DNA from: Lysobacterales bacterium
GTDB lineage: Bacteria; Pseudomonadota; Gammaproteobacteria; Xanthomonadales; Marinicellaceae
NCBI GenBank assembly: GCA_027067055.1
Contig: JAMOMK010000086.1
Location: 34,745 to 98,744 of the forward strand
Reading direction: 5' to 3'
Length of the DNA: 64,000 nt
Shown here: positions 27,593 to 37,282 of the stretch, in pieces
Position numbering within the stretch: the first letter of the stretch is position 1
Layout of the letters: every line of letters starts with the position of its first letter
Notes under the pieces: generated by a model
Told to the model about the DNA's origin: nothing
Database searches by the model: none
What the model saw: only the letters and a program-made list of their open reading frames with translations
Position numbers and translations under genes: made by a program

Positions 27593-29272
27593 TTGATTGT
27601 TGTTCAAAACCAACACAAAGAAAGACTACACCAATGGTATTATGTCAATTGCCCTTATAAATTAGACTTCACTATACATCAACCGGCACTTTTTTCAGCA
27701 CATGACAGCAAAGACTCATTAACACTTGTTTATGGTTTCATTGATCAAGAAAAAAATGGGTTAAACAATGCACACTTTTTTTGTGAGAAAATCAAATTAC
27801 TAGGAATAAGTAAAGCACTTAATGCATGTTATGGCTCTTTTATCCTCATTCATTACAATAAAAAAAAGCATGAAAGTATTTTTACCAACGATGCATTGGG
27901 CGACTTTGCACTTCATTATACTCAAGATAAAAATCATTTATATCTCTCTGATTTACCTAGCGCCTTATTAACCAATCACAACAATCAAATAAACCAAGCA
28001 AGAATCGTTGAGTTTTTTGCTTTAACCCAGCCACCAGATAATGGTTGCTATTTTGAAAATATCTCCCAAATAAATCCTGGGCATTTTGTTACCTACAAAA
28101 ACAACAAACTAATTGACCAGCGTTATTATCACCCATCAAAACAAGTTGATTTTTCCCACTTGTCATTGCAAGAACTCTCTACAAAATACCAACACCTACT
28201 TAAACAAGCAATCCGATGGCAAACGTACAATCAAAGGGAAGTTGCCGTAATGATGAGCGGAGGTATGGATTCAACATTTGTTGCAGCAAGTTGTCTTAGT
28301 GATGATAAAAAGGTTAGTTCGTTCTCATACATCTTTCCAAAATTTAAAGAAGCAGATGAAAACCAGTGGATTACTTCAATGAATGAACTAGATATTGATC
28401 TGCACACCTTTGCTGGAGAAAACTTTTGGCCGCTTAAAGCTGAATGGCATGTAAGTCTAAACTCACCTGTTAGCAACCCCTATCGCTTATTAAAAAACAA
28501 AATTTATCAACAGGTTGCAAATAGAAATACTGAGACTTTACTCACTGGTGTCTATGCTGACCATATGTATGTGGCGCATATTTATTGGTTGGTTGATCTA
28601 TTAAAAAAACAACCGTTAACTGGCTTAAAAGAATTCATTTCTTTAGTTAAATCCAAAGGTATTTACCTGACATTAAAACATATTTCCCCATCAAAATGGT
28701 CAAAAAAAATTCAATCTAAGCCCTATTGGCTTTCAGCACAAGCACAACAAATATTTCAACAAAGGGAAAATAAAAAAGCACCTCATCCTCATCCACAACA
28801 AATCAATCTGGTTTATGGAATTGATACAGCACAAAGTGTGTGGCTAGATAATGAATACGCAAATCAATATGGAATAACCATTCGACATCCTTATCGCGAT
28901 AGACGTGTTGTCGAATTTATTACTTCAATTCCCGCATGGTTAATTGGTAACTCTAAGGATAGCAAATTATTTGTACACAAAAGTGCCCAAAATTTATTAC
29001 CTCAAAAAATCATTCAAAGAAATCACACAACTACGTTAAAACCATTATTTAAAAAAGGAGTCTTACAAAAAGAGTTGTCACAAGTTAGAGCACTATTGCT
29101 TCACCCCAAAAGTCGCTGGCAAGAATTTATAGACAATAAAATAATCCTGTCTCTTCTCGATAACCCCAACAAAAACTATCCTGAGTTACACTACTTATTA
29201 CTTTGGAAGTGTATCAGCTTCGAAATGTGGCTAAAAAAGATTAAAAATCAAACCAAATTCACAAACTCATAA
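27593..29272 (+). CDS. Asparagine-synthetase-like protein lacking the glutaminase cysteine
   Basis: The protein has the two-domain layout of class II asparagine synthetases. An N-terminal Ntn-like domain (about 1-190) has YGSFILIHYNKK and FTNDALGDFALHY. A PP-loop ATP pyrophosphatase domain follows with VMMSGGMDSTFVAAS and the late IRHPYRDRRVVEFITSIP. The N-terminal catalytic Cys2 is absent, so glutamine hydrolysis is unlikely; beta-lactam synthetases and lasso-peptide cyclases lack it too. LTGVYADHMY replaces the usual SGEGADELF loop. It starts at TTG 27593 immediately after the rlpA TAA and in the same frame, with no visible ribosome binding site, and no nearer ATG exists. The reaction is unknown; amidation or condensation of a carboxylate in envelope metabolism is only a guess. 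Confidence 0.8.
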   Translation: MIVVQNQHKERLHQWYYVNCPYKLDFTIHQPALFSAHDSKDSLTLVYGFIDQEKNGLNNAHFFCEKIKLLGISKALNACYGSFILIHYNKKKHESIFTNDALGDFALHYTQDKNHLYLSDLPSALLTNHNNQINQARIVEFFALTQPPDNGCYFENISQINPGHFVTYKNNKLIDQRYYHPSKQVDFSHLSLQELSTKYQHLLKQAIRWQTYNQREVAVMMSGGMDSTFVAASCLSDDKKVSSFSYIFPKFKEADENQWITSMNELDIDLHTFAGENFWPLKAEWHVSLNSPVSNPYRLLKNKIYQQVANRNTETLLTGVYADHMYVAHIYWLVDLLKKQPLTGLKEFISLVKSKGIYLTLKHISPSKWSKKIQSKPYWLSAQAQQIFQQRENKKAPHPHPQQINLVYGIDTAQSVWLDNEYANQYGITIRHPYRDRRVVEFITSIPAWLIGNSKDSKLFVHKSAQNLLPQKIIQRNHTTTLKPLFKKGVLQKELSQVRALLLHPKSRWQEFIDNKIILSLLDNPNKNYPELHYLLLWKCISFEMWLKKIKNQTKFTNS

Positions 29273-29348
29273 AAAAATCATGATTTCCTCAGGATTTAAA
29301 TTTAAATTAATGGTTAAATAGTAGTCATTATTAAATTTGGGGAAACAA

Positions 29349-31103
29349 ATGAAATTAAAACTTTTTATCTTAATTACACTAATTGTATGTTCATTTAACC
29401 TGTTGGCAGCTAAACCTACAGATGAAGAAGTAATCAATCAAATCAAACGACCTAATATGCAAGACATTGAGTTAAGCCAAAGTGGAGGTGCTTTTTCTAC
29501 TTACGGACTGCAGCATTGGTGGACTCGTGGAGTGACGTACCGAATCAATGCAGGAATTAAAGAGTTTCCTAAAGCAACTATAAAAGTGGGAGCAGAGGCT
29601 CGTTATCGTATTGTTGGTGAAAATTATGATTTTGATAAATTAAAAACTGCCTGGAATGAATATGAAGGTATTCCATTACCATCAGATAATGAAATAATTG
29701 CTATTATCAAACAAGATATTGTTTCTTTTGTGCGACCTTATTGGAATCAGATGGTTAGCGAATTAAAAGGACCAATTCTATCCAAAGACCCGGCCGTGCG
29801 AAGAGTGCAATGGCATACTGCTAATTCATTTACAATTCATGTTCAAGCACAATTTTCCGTGGTAACAAGTTACACTGAAGTACAAGATAAAAAAGTTGAT
29901 TTTACTGTGCGTTTTTACCGTGACGGGGTTGATAAGCCATGGAAACAAAATTTCATTGCGAGCAAAGATAAAGAAGAAATTTTGGCAACACACAAATACA
30001 CCAGTGATGAAATAAATGCCATGCCAACTCAGGCAAGCATGCAAGCAGAAAAAAAAGCACAAGCGGCAACATCTGGCTTGCCAAAACTAAATATTCCACA
30101 ATTCAATTTTGACAAAGAGGCTTTTGCATACATTTATAATATGTTAAGAACTGGCGACAAGAAGCAGGTTGAAGCGATGTTTAGAGCTATGGCAATCCCT
30201 TTCTTTTTTGTAGAAGGATCAAACATACAATTAAACCAAAATGGTAAAGATGCTTTAGCTAAAATACTTAAACAAACATTTGATAATAAAGTGACCTTTG
30301 CACAAAGCTACTGCCCACAACTTTTTGTTCAATCTTACCAAAGTAACATGATAAATATAGTGGATGCGCTAAGAAAGAACAAAACACGAATTGCCCTTCA
30401 AATGGGTGGTGGGCATTATGAACGTGGCAAAAAAGTTGGGCAAGGCTATAAAATATCGGCTCTTGAAGTGTGGACATTACGCTCAGGCGATGATGTTGCA
30501 CAACTTAAATCTTGGCCTTTTGAAGAGTTGTGTGCAGAAACAGCTAAGAGCTTTCAACAGCTAACAACCGGATCTTCAAGTACTTCAGAAGAATCCAATA
30601 ACGCATCCACTAATAAAACCACCAGTTCGCCAGCTCAAATTGTTAACCCAGCTAAAACATGGAAGTGGTCGACCTTTAAGTCGCAATATTTACCAGTTTC
30701 TATGAAAATTATTGGCACGCCAACAGAAAAACAAAAGATGGCGAATGGTAAACTCAGTACGGCAATGGTTGCCAAAACAAATGAAGGAACCTTTCGAATG
30801 GTTGCTACAGACTATAAGCAGCAAATTACTGAAGATATTGCCAACCCAACTCACATCCAATTTGCTAAAAATATAGTTAAAAGTAATAATGCGCTTATTC
30901 ATAAGAAAAAAGCCATTAACTTTGGTACAGGACAAGCCCAAGAGTACTTGATAGAAAGAGGTAATGGCGACCAAAAAGTTATGGTAAGTTTTAGAATATT
31001 TAGTCATGGTACGGTCGTTTATCAAGTGACGTATTCGCAATTAAAGAGTCTATTTGATAAAAAAAGAAGTCAAGAGTTTTTGAACTCTATTAAGTTAAAC
31101 TAA
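29349..31103 (+). CDS. Secreted protein of unknown function, 584 aa
   Basis: I do not recognise the family. The ATG at 29349 has GGGGAA seven bases upstream and opens a Sec signal peptide ending in NLLAA; a TTG twelve bases earlier lies within the ribosome binding site and is rejected. The mature protein has a first part (to about residue 235) with several beta-strand-like segments including HWWTRGVTYRINAG. A middle helical part (about 245-400) contains MRALRTGDKKQ-like and QMGGGHYERGKK segments. A Ser/Thr-rich linker near 415-440 leads to a C-terminal domain (about 445-584) resembling PsbP/Mog1-like folds by eye (EYLIERGNGDQKVMVSFRIF ... FLNSIKLN). Its stop codon overlaps the converging protease stop by 4 bases. 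Confidence 0.8.
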   Translation: MKLKLFILITLIVCSFNLLAAKPTDEEVINQIKRPNMQDIELSQSGGAFSTYGLQHWWTRGVTYRINAGIKEFPKATIKVGAEARYRIVGENYDFDKLKTAWNEYEGIPLPSDNEIIAIIKQDIVSFVRPYWNQMVSELKGPILSKDPAVRRVQWHTANSFTIHVQAQFSVVTSYTEVQDKKVDFTVRFYRDGVDKPWKQNFIASKDKEEILATHKYTSDEINAMPTQASMQAEKKAQAATSGLPKLNIPQFNFDKEAFAYIYNMLRTGDKKQVEAMFRAMAIPFFFVEGSNIQLNQNGKDALAKILKQTFDNKVTFAQSYCPQLFVQSYQSNMINIVDALRKNKTRIALQMGGGHYERGKKVGQGYKISALEVWTLRSGDDVAQLKSWPFEELCAETAKSFQQLTTGSSSTSEESNNASTNKTTSSPAQIVNPAKTWKWSTFKSQYLPVSMKIIGTPTEKQKMANGKLSTAMVAKTNEGTFRMVATDYKQQITEDIANPTHIQFAKNIVKSNNALIHKKKAINFGTGQAQEYLIERGNGDQKVMVSFRIFSHGTVVYQVTYSQLKSLFDKKRSQEFLNSIKLN

Positions 31104-34100
31104 TCCAATACAGGTGTAATGAGTTGGATGGGTAGGTTACTTCTCTGCCATTGACTTGACTGTTTTTCATTGGTAAAATCAACATCAAACTGGTTGATTT
31201 TGCCAGTGATATTTGATGAATCATACTCAACTTCAATCGATCCAACAGATTCAAGTTTCACTGATGTTTTAGGGCAATCAGGACAAAAAGTCGTATAGTA
31301 TGACATGTCAATTAAATCAGTAACATTGTTTACACCAGAGCCTAATAGCCAATAAGGCTGTCCAGAATTATCATAAAGATAACTTAAAACAACTTCACTG
31401 TTACCCTTGGTTCCGATTGATAGACCCCAACCATCTTGCCCAGGATTATACCAAAGTCCCGTTCTTTGCTCTAATGGGCTACCACCAAAGTTAAGTGGTT
31501 GGATTAATTCTGCACTAAATTGGCTATTTATTGTTCGAGTATGTATAGCACGAACTTCATCAATCAATGTTAATGTGGACTGACCAATCACAGTATCTGT
31601 GCGTGTAGATGTTAAAAAATCACCTGAGTAGTTAATTTGCAACAATTCATTTGAAAATTGGTTGTTTTGAGCAGATTGATTTGCATTTGTGATATACCAA
31701 ATTGGTGTGTGGTCTTTTTGAGCCGTGTATTGAATAAAAGCTAACTTGTTAGGTTCTTCATTAACAGGTAAAAAGTACATATCTAAGCCATTTCCTGAAC
31801 GTTGTGAATTATCCCATAACCCATTGGTTGGAACAATTGTGTTTTGATCAGAAACTTGACAATTTGTTGAAACATTACAAACACCGTTATTACCAAGAGT
31901 CGTTGAAACAATCGTGTTGTTTTCTTGGTTGAAGCCTGACTTATAAACACCAGCTTCCATTTGTATATTTATGGGGTCTCCACAACGTGCTTGTGGGCTA
32001 GTGCTGTATTCCAAAAAACTTGCTTTCTGTTGCTGTGCCTGCATTGTCCCCAATGAAAAAGCCGGTGTTTCTAAATTAACGTAATTAGAGCCACTAATTC
32101 GCACTTGGCTGTCTTTATGAATAATACATACTGCACTTTGAGTATTTATCTTTGGTTTGTTATTGCACGAAAAGCCAACACCATCTGTTGCATTGCTGTT
32201 TTGAATGCCTATACTTGCCGAAACAGCATTGATACCATCACCATCATATTGAAAAACCCATTGACTGGTTTGAGGGTATAGAATTGCTTCAAAATCAAAA
32301 TGTTCTACCGTAGAGTTATTTTGATTGTACAAATCAACGTCTTTGTACATAAATATATAGCAGGAAAGATCATTGTTAAACTCTGCTTGTCGTGGACAAG
32401 AACTAAAATACTGGTAATAAATATTTTGTGTTATCAAGTCATCATGAAAAGGTAAAATCCTAGCTTGAGTGGATGAACCATTTGCAGTTTGGTTTGGGTT
32501 CTTTGGAAGAGGGCAGTCGTTATCAAAATCAGACCCACTGTCATTAGAATCAATAGATATATAGCCGTTGGTACTAAAACTAAGCTGACGAATATTTTGT
32601 CCATAGAAATCAAATGAATAGGTAAGAGTCATCTTAGCTGAACCCTCATCTTGGGCACTAAAAGTATCATTTGTATTTGCATCTTCAATAACCATCTCTG
32701 TTCCAGTTGATGAAATATCAATGAACTGTCGATTACATGTGCCAATACTGTTTCCATAATTATCTTGACCTGAAAGTTGGAAAGTGGACGCACTGGTCTT
32801 AGTTAATACAGCATAGCTATTTCTTGCTATGACAGGTCCCTTGTTCTGTAAAATAACCGGGATCCGCCACCGCTCACCTGGGTCAACATACTCATCATTG
32901 TTTCCACATACTTGTTGAGCTTCTGCAATAGATTTAACGCTAATCTGAGGGGCTTCAATCACAACTGCTTTGGTTGACTCGGTGATACAACCATTGCTAT
33001 CAGTAACTTTTAAATAGGCGTTGTTCACATATTTACTGGCATATTGCACTGTAATTTGTGCTGCATTACCGTCAATAAATCCATCTCCGTCTATATCCCA
33101 TTGGTAAACAAAAGGAGCCAACCCACCATTGACAATAGCTGAAAAATTTTGGCTTTCGCCAACACGTTCCTGGTCAGATTGATGGGTTATACTTGCTGAA
33201 AACGATTGACATTGATCGTTACTTAGCCCTTGAAATTTTAGAGTGTTGGTATTATTTGGGTCCAACCAGTCCTTAAGTCTAGTATCAGGTGTACCTCCAC
33301 CATTCCATGAAGTATAAAGTCGACCAAACCAATCGGGTTCATTATTTCCACAAGCAGCATAACCACCATGCAACTGCCCAATTAACAATTTTTCATCGTT
33401 CCATAACCCTGCTCCAGATGACCCCCCTTCTGTTGTGCCTTCATCCCAGTCATTGACACGCAAATGTGTTTGATCACCAGATAAACTACTCGCATAGCTG
33501 GTTATTGTTAATGGGTTATTTTCAATACTTATTCGTTTAGCATTAAAGCTTGGATGGTGAATAGTAATCGCAGAATTACTGGATCTATCTGACCTATCCC
33601 AACCAGAATAATAGACACCATAAGAACTATCAGGGACTTGATTGAGCTCTAACAGAACCATGTCTGATGGTTCATAAAGAGCCAACAAACTTGCCCCTGA
33701 TTGGGTATTATTAAAATCATTTATTGAAATGGGAGTAGAACTACTTGATGTATTAGGTGTTCGGCATTGGCTTGATTCATAATTCCACCAAAAATTAATG
33801 GAAGGAGTTATGGCTTGCCAATGGTTTGTCGATAAATCATCACTGGCTCCACAATGGTATGCACTTAGAAACAAAGGCTTACCATCGTTATTTGTATTAT
33901 TTATTAATTGACCTGTGCAGGTAAAAAGCGAGCCTTCCTTATGGAAAGTATAACGAGCGACAGAACTAACTTGATCTTGCCAGTCATCAGCCTCTTGGCA
34001 AGCAACATCAACATTACAAGCGCCACTATTATTTAAAAATGGATTGTCAATGCTGTTCCAAAAAGGCACAGAACCCCTTTTTGAAAGAACATTCACATCT

Positions 34101-34624
34101 TGCCAAATAGCTCTAAAACCTCTAAAAACCTTATTCAGTCTAAATGAAACATATTTTTTATAATGGTCAGAGACAATCAGCTCTAAAGTAACTTCGTGAC
34201 CTATAATAGGGCCTGGCCAAAGTTGCTTATAAGAACTGTTATTCCTATCTGTAAATGGCCCCTTAGCTAAGTTTTCTGTCCAATCGAAAATACTAAGTTT
34301 GGCAGTAGGGGGGAGATAATAATCATCTAAGCTGATATCTAGAGACAATGCTTTATCAGAAGTAATTTTGAGTCGCCATAGCCAAGAACCATTTGTCAAT
34401 CTATTCCATTGACCTCCTTGGCTTTGATTGTCTTTTATAAATACGTTTTCAACTTCTGCTGCTACTGCATATCTTAATGGGCGAGACTTGTTACTTTTGT
34501 TTAGATCTTGGTTTATTTCTTTTTGAATATCAAGTTGTGGTAAACTCACAAAAGCATTAAGCACAGGTAATTTTGCGGATACGTGAAAACCGCAAACTAG
34601 TAATAAAAACAATATTTTCTTCAT
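31100..34624 (-). CDS. Large secreted trypsin-like serine protease, lysyl-endopeptidase type, multidomain
   Basis: This 1174-residue exoprotein has a Sec signal MKKILFLLLVCGFHVSA, a propeptide of about 200 aa, then a chymotrypsin-fold domain (about 205-460). The triad is visible as His in LFLSAYHCGA, Asp in PSDMVLLEL and Ser in TEGGSSGAGLW; cysteine placement (GACNVDVAC) resembles Achromobacter protease I. A PKD-like domain (about 470-555, YQWDIDGDGFIDG) follows. Next comes a domain (about 625-865) homologous to most of the 294-aa surface protein at 52363, sharing SFDFYG, SNGYxSxD and DNDCPLP motifs. Two Trp/Gly repeats end it (NGLWDNSQRSGNGLDMYFLP and GLWYNPGQDGWGLSIGTKG, the latter followed by QPYWLLGSG). 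It lies behind ftsN on the same strand with a 25-base gap. Confidence 0.88.
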   Translation of the reverse strand: MKKILFLLLVCGFHVSAKLPVLNAFVSLPQLDIQKEINQDLNKSNKSRPLRYAVAAEVENVFIKDNQSQGGQWNRLTNGSWLWRLKITSDKALSLDISLDDYYLPPTAKLSIFDWTENLAKGPFTDRNNSSYKQLWPGPIIGHEVTLELIVSDHYKKYVSFRLNKVFRGFRAIWQDVNVLSKRGSVPFWNSIDNPFLNNSGACNVDVACQEADDWQDQVSSVARYTFHKEGSLFTCTGQLINNTNNDGKPLFLSAYHCGASDDLSTNHWQAITPSINFWWNYESSQCRTPNTSSSSTPISINDFNNTQSGASLLALYEPSDMVLLELNQVPDSSYGVYYSGWDRSDRSSNSAITIHHPSFNAKRISIENNPLTITSYASSLSGDQTHLRVNDWDEGTTEGGSSGAGLWNDEKLLIGQLHGGYAACGNNEPDWFGRLYTSWNGGGTPDTRLKDWLDPNNTNTLKFQGLSNDQCQSFSASITHQSDQERVGESQNFSAIVNGGLAPFVYQWDIDGDGFIDGNAAQITVQYASKYVNNAYLKVTDSNGCITESTKAVVIEAPQISVKSIAEAQQVCGNNDEYVDPGERWRIPVILQNKGPVIARNSYAVLTKTSASTFQLSGQDNYGNSIGTCNRQFIDISSTGTEMVIEDANTNDTFSAQDEGSAKMTLTYSFDFYGQNIRQLSFSTNGYISIDSNDSGSDFDNDCPLPKNPNQTANGSSTQARILPFHDDLITQNIYYQYFSSCPRQAEFNNDLSCYIFMYKDVDLYNQNNSTVEHFDFEAILYPQTSQWVFQYDGDGINAVSASIGIQNSNATDGVGFSCNNKPKINTQSAVCIIHKDSQVRISGSNYVNLETPAFSLGTMQAQQQKASFLEYSTSPQARCGDPINIQMEAGVYKSGFNQENNTIVSTTLGNNGVCNVSTNCQVSDQNTIVPTNGLWDNSQRSGNGLDMYFLPVNEEPNKLAFIQYTAQKDHTPIWYITNANQSAQNNQFSNELLQINYSGDFLTSTRTDTVIGQSTLTLIDEVRAIHTRTINSQFSAELIQPLNFGGSPLEQRTGLWYNPGQDGWGLSIGTKGNSEVVLSYLYDNSGQPYWLLGSGVNNVTDLIDMSYYTTFCPDCPKTSVKLESVGSIEVEYDSSNITGKINQFDVDFTNEKQSSQWQRSNLPIQLITPVLD

Positions 34625-34649
34625 TTCTATTTCTCGCTTTGTTACTGCA

Positions 34650-35231
34650 TTATTGTTTTTGTCTGATAATCATAGCATTAAAGCCACTTTTTAGTAAATT
34701 TCTTTTAGCAACATCCACCTTTCTGCTGCTTTTATAGGGTCCAATTCTAACACGATGCCAGATAGTTTGTTTAACCTCATTGCTTTCTATAAAGGCTGAC
34801 ACTCCACTAAATGCAACCTTGGCTTTTAAAGTTTCTGCATCTTGCAATCTTTTAAAGGCACCTAGTTGTATATAATACGTGCTCGGTTTCCTCGTATCTG
34901 TTTGCGCTAAATCTTCTGCATCAATCTCCACTTCCATGTCTTGTAAAGTCGTATAGAAGTTAAAGCTATCTTTTGGTTCAATAGCCAAATCAGCACTATT
35001 ATCTTCTACAGTGTTTTCTTTTTTTGTTTCTCTTACTTGCGCAATAGGTTTATTATTGGGGTTGTCTGGTTTTGGCACCCAACCATTGACATAACCAATA
35101 ACAGCAGCCACTAAGCCAAACAACATACCAAGCAATAATAAAATCCAACCAGGCAATCTTTTCTTTGGTCCAGCACGACCGGCAACTTTGCGCCTTGTCT
35201 TTTTCTTGCTCACTTTCTTTTTAGCTGCCAT
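34650..35231 (-). CDS. ftsN: SPOR-domain membrane protein, FtsN-like
   Basis: This is probably the divisome protein FtsN, which activates septal peptidoglycan synthesis. The ATG at 35231 gives a Lys/Arg-rich cytoplasmic start (MAAKKKVSKKKTRRK), one membrane helix (about residues 28-47, GWILLLLGMLFGLVAAVIGY), a charged periplasmic linker and a C-terminal SPOR domain from about 115 (TYYIQLGAFKRLQDAETLKA ... WHRVRIGPY). A longer frame back to 35285 overlaps argS and is not credible. The gene follows argS by 4 bases, the same argS-ftsN order as in Pseudomonas-type genomes, which is the main support for the symbol. At 193 aa it is a short FtsN. Confidence 0.82.
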   Translation of the reverse strand: MAAKKKVSKKKTRRKVAGRAGPKKRLPGWILLLLGMLFGLVAAVIGYVNGWVPKPDNPNNKPIAQVRETKKENTVEDNSADLAIEPKDSFNFYTTLQDMEVEIDAEDLAQTDTRKPSTYYIQLGAFKRLQDAETLKAKVAFSGVSAFIESNEVKQTIWHRVRIGPYKSSRKVDVAKRNLLKSGFNAMIIRQKQ

Positions 35232-35235
35232 ATGT

Positions 35236-37023
35236 TTAACTATTGACCTTATCTTCAGCAAACATAGATTCGGGTGCTGAGGCACCCAATAATTTTAAGC
35301 CACCTGCAATAATAGACTTAGTTGCTAAGGATAAGTTCATTCGTGCATTACGTAAATTTTCATCCTCAATATTAACAATGTGGCATTGATCATAAAAACT
35401 GTGGTAGTGTTGTGCTAATTCTCGCAAGTAATTTGCAACAGTATGGGGAGCACGTGTGCGAGCTGCTGTCACCAAAATTTCAGGGTATGAAGAAATAGAG
35501 CGCATTAAGTCTTCTTCTTTTTCATGGGTCAAAAGATTTAAACTGGCATTGCCAATTTCTTGGTTATGTTGCAGCGCTTGTTCTTCGAGTTTTTTATAAA
35601 TATTGCAAATTCGCGCATGAGCGTACTGAATATAAAAAACAGGATTTTCATTGGTTTGTGATTTCGCCAAATCCAAATCAAAGTCCATGTGTTGGTCATG
35701 AGAACGCATCACATAAAAGAACCGCGCCGCATCAACACCCACATCATCGATTAGTTGTTTTAAGGTGACAAATTTTCCAGAACGAGAACTCATCTGTACT
35801 TTTTCACCACTTTTAACCAAGTTTGCAAATTGCGTTAAGACAATTTCAATATCATTAGGGTTAATATCCATACCTTTGGCTGCTGCCTTTAAACGAGCAA
35901 TATAGCCATGATGATCTGCTCCAAAAACATAGAGCGCACCCTCAAAACCACGTTCAAATTTATTTAACAAATAGGCAATATCAGAAGCAAAATAGGTCTT
36001 TTGTCCGTTTTCTCTAACGACTACACGATCCAAATCATCGCCAAAATGCGTAGACATAAACCAAATAGCCCCGTCTTTCTCATACAAGTAATTTTTATCC
36101 TTTAATTTGGCAATAGCGCGATCAATGGTATCACTTTCGTGTAATTGTTTTTCAGAAAACCACGAATCGTAATTCACATTAAAGCTTTCCAAGTCTGATT
36201 TAATGCCTGAAAGAATGGTGTTTAAAGCAATTTTAAAAACTTTTTGGTAGCTTTCCTTTCCTAACAAATGCTTTGCATTATGAACCAGGCCATCGATATG
36301 TTTTTCTTTGTCTCCTCCATGCTTTTCATCGGCAGGGACATTTTCATAGACATCATTGTTTGTAAATAAAAACTTGTCGCCGTACTTCTTACGAACAAAA
36401 CGGGCAATTTCAACAATATAGTCACCCTGATAACCATTATCTGGAAAAGCCACTGGAACACCACACAACTCAATATAACGCAACCACACCGAAGTAGCCA
36501 AAATATCCATTTGACGGCCGTTATCATTAACATAATATTCACGTTGGACTTCATAACCACTTTTTTCCAAAATATTAGCTAAAGATGCGCCATAAGCCGC
36601 ACCACGCCCATGACCGACATGCAAAGGTCCAGTAGGGTTAGCTGAAACAAATTCAACTGTGATTTTCTTCTGAACACCAAAATCATTAGAGCCATACTTA
36701 TTGCGCTGTTTCAATATTTGTTTGATAACCTGACGACGGCAGTTGTTGGTCAAAAAGAAATTCAAGAAACCAGGCCCAGCAATTTCAACTTTTTCAACAT
36801 GCATTGACTCAATCAATTTATCAGAAATAAGTTGAGCAATTTCACGTGGATTTTTACCAATAGGTTTAGACAAAGTCAGCGCCAAATTAGTGGCAAAATC
36901 ACCATGTTCTTTGCTGCGTGTGCGTTCAAAAGTTATATTTGGTTCAATGTCTTTAGGAAAAACCCCATCACGCTGCAAACAGCCAACAGCCTTTTCTAGT
37001 AATTCTTGTAAATGCTTAATCAT
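35236..37023 (-). CDS. argS: Arginine--tRNA ligase
   Basis: This class I aminoacyl-tRNA synthetase charges tRNA(Arg). The N-terminal additional domain is followed by the HIGH motif in PTGPLHVGHGRGAAYG. The KMSKS region is the degenerate VQMSSRSGKFVTL common in ArgRS. VEFVSANPTGP, NDNGRQMDIL and VFGADHHGYIARLKAAAKG are all diagnostic, and the DALR anticodon domain lies at the end (QYAHARICNIYKKL). It is full length at 595 aa. It is the first gene of an argS-ftsN-(protease) run on the minus strand. Confidence 0.97.
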   Translation of the reverse strand: MIKHLQELLEKAVGCLQRDGVFPKDIEPNITFERTRSKEHGDFATNLALTLSKPIGKNPREIAQLISDKLIESMHVEKVEIAGPGFLNFFLTNNCRRQVIKQILKQRNKYGSNDFGVQKKITVEFVSANPTGPLHVGHGRGAAYGASLANILEKSGYEVQREYYVNDNGRQMDILATSVWLRYIELCGVPVAFPDNGYQGDYIVEIARFVRKKYGDKFLFTNNDVYENVPADEKHGGDKEKHIDGLVHNAKHLLGKESYQKVFKIALNTILSGIKSDLESFNVNYDSWFSEKQLHESDTIDRAIAKLKDKNYLYEKDGAIWFMSTHFGDDLDRVVVRENGQKTYFASDIAYLLNKFERGFEGALYVFGADHHGYIARLKAAAKGMDINPNDIEIVLTQFANLVKSGEKVQMSSRSGKFVTLKQLIDDVGVDAARFFYVMRSHDQHMDFDLDLAKSQTNENPVFYIQYAHARICNIYKKLEEQALQHNQEIGNASLNLLTHEKEEDLMRSISSYPEILVTAARTRAPHTVANYLRELAQHYHSFYDQCHIVNIEDENLRNARMNLSLATKSIIAGGLKLLGASAPESMFAEDKVNS

Positions 37024-37270
37024 GCCTTGAATTGTCTTTTTTTAAATGTAAGGCTGTAATTTTACCAAATATAACATTAAGAAAGCATAAAAAACGAAGC
37101 ATTATTCACCAATAAATCAAAAATTTAGCCTAATATGTTAATTTTTAACCTCAGCATAAATTCTATACAAGCAAAAATCATTATTTTGCCGTTGTAATGG
37201 AATCCCAAGAACGCTGCTTATTATTGGATTTGCGAATAAAGCAAACCTTCTTTCAACAGTTTTCATGTGC

Positions 37271-37276
37271 TATACT
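37271..37276 (+). promoter_or_regulatory. Extended -10 element seven bases before an ATG
   Basis: TGC-TATACT (TATACT at 37271-37276) is an extended -10. Transcription would start at about 37283, the A of an ATG, implying a leaderless message for the downstream gene. Confidence 0.5.
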
Positions 37277-37282
37277 AAAAAA

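Noticed and set aside
35232..35285. Extended N-terminus of the SPOR protein
   Set aside because: It would overlap argS and add residues unlike FtsN; MAAKKK at 35231 is the natural basic cytoplasmic start.
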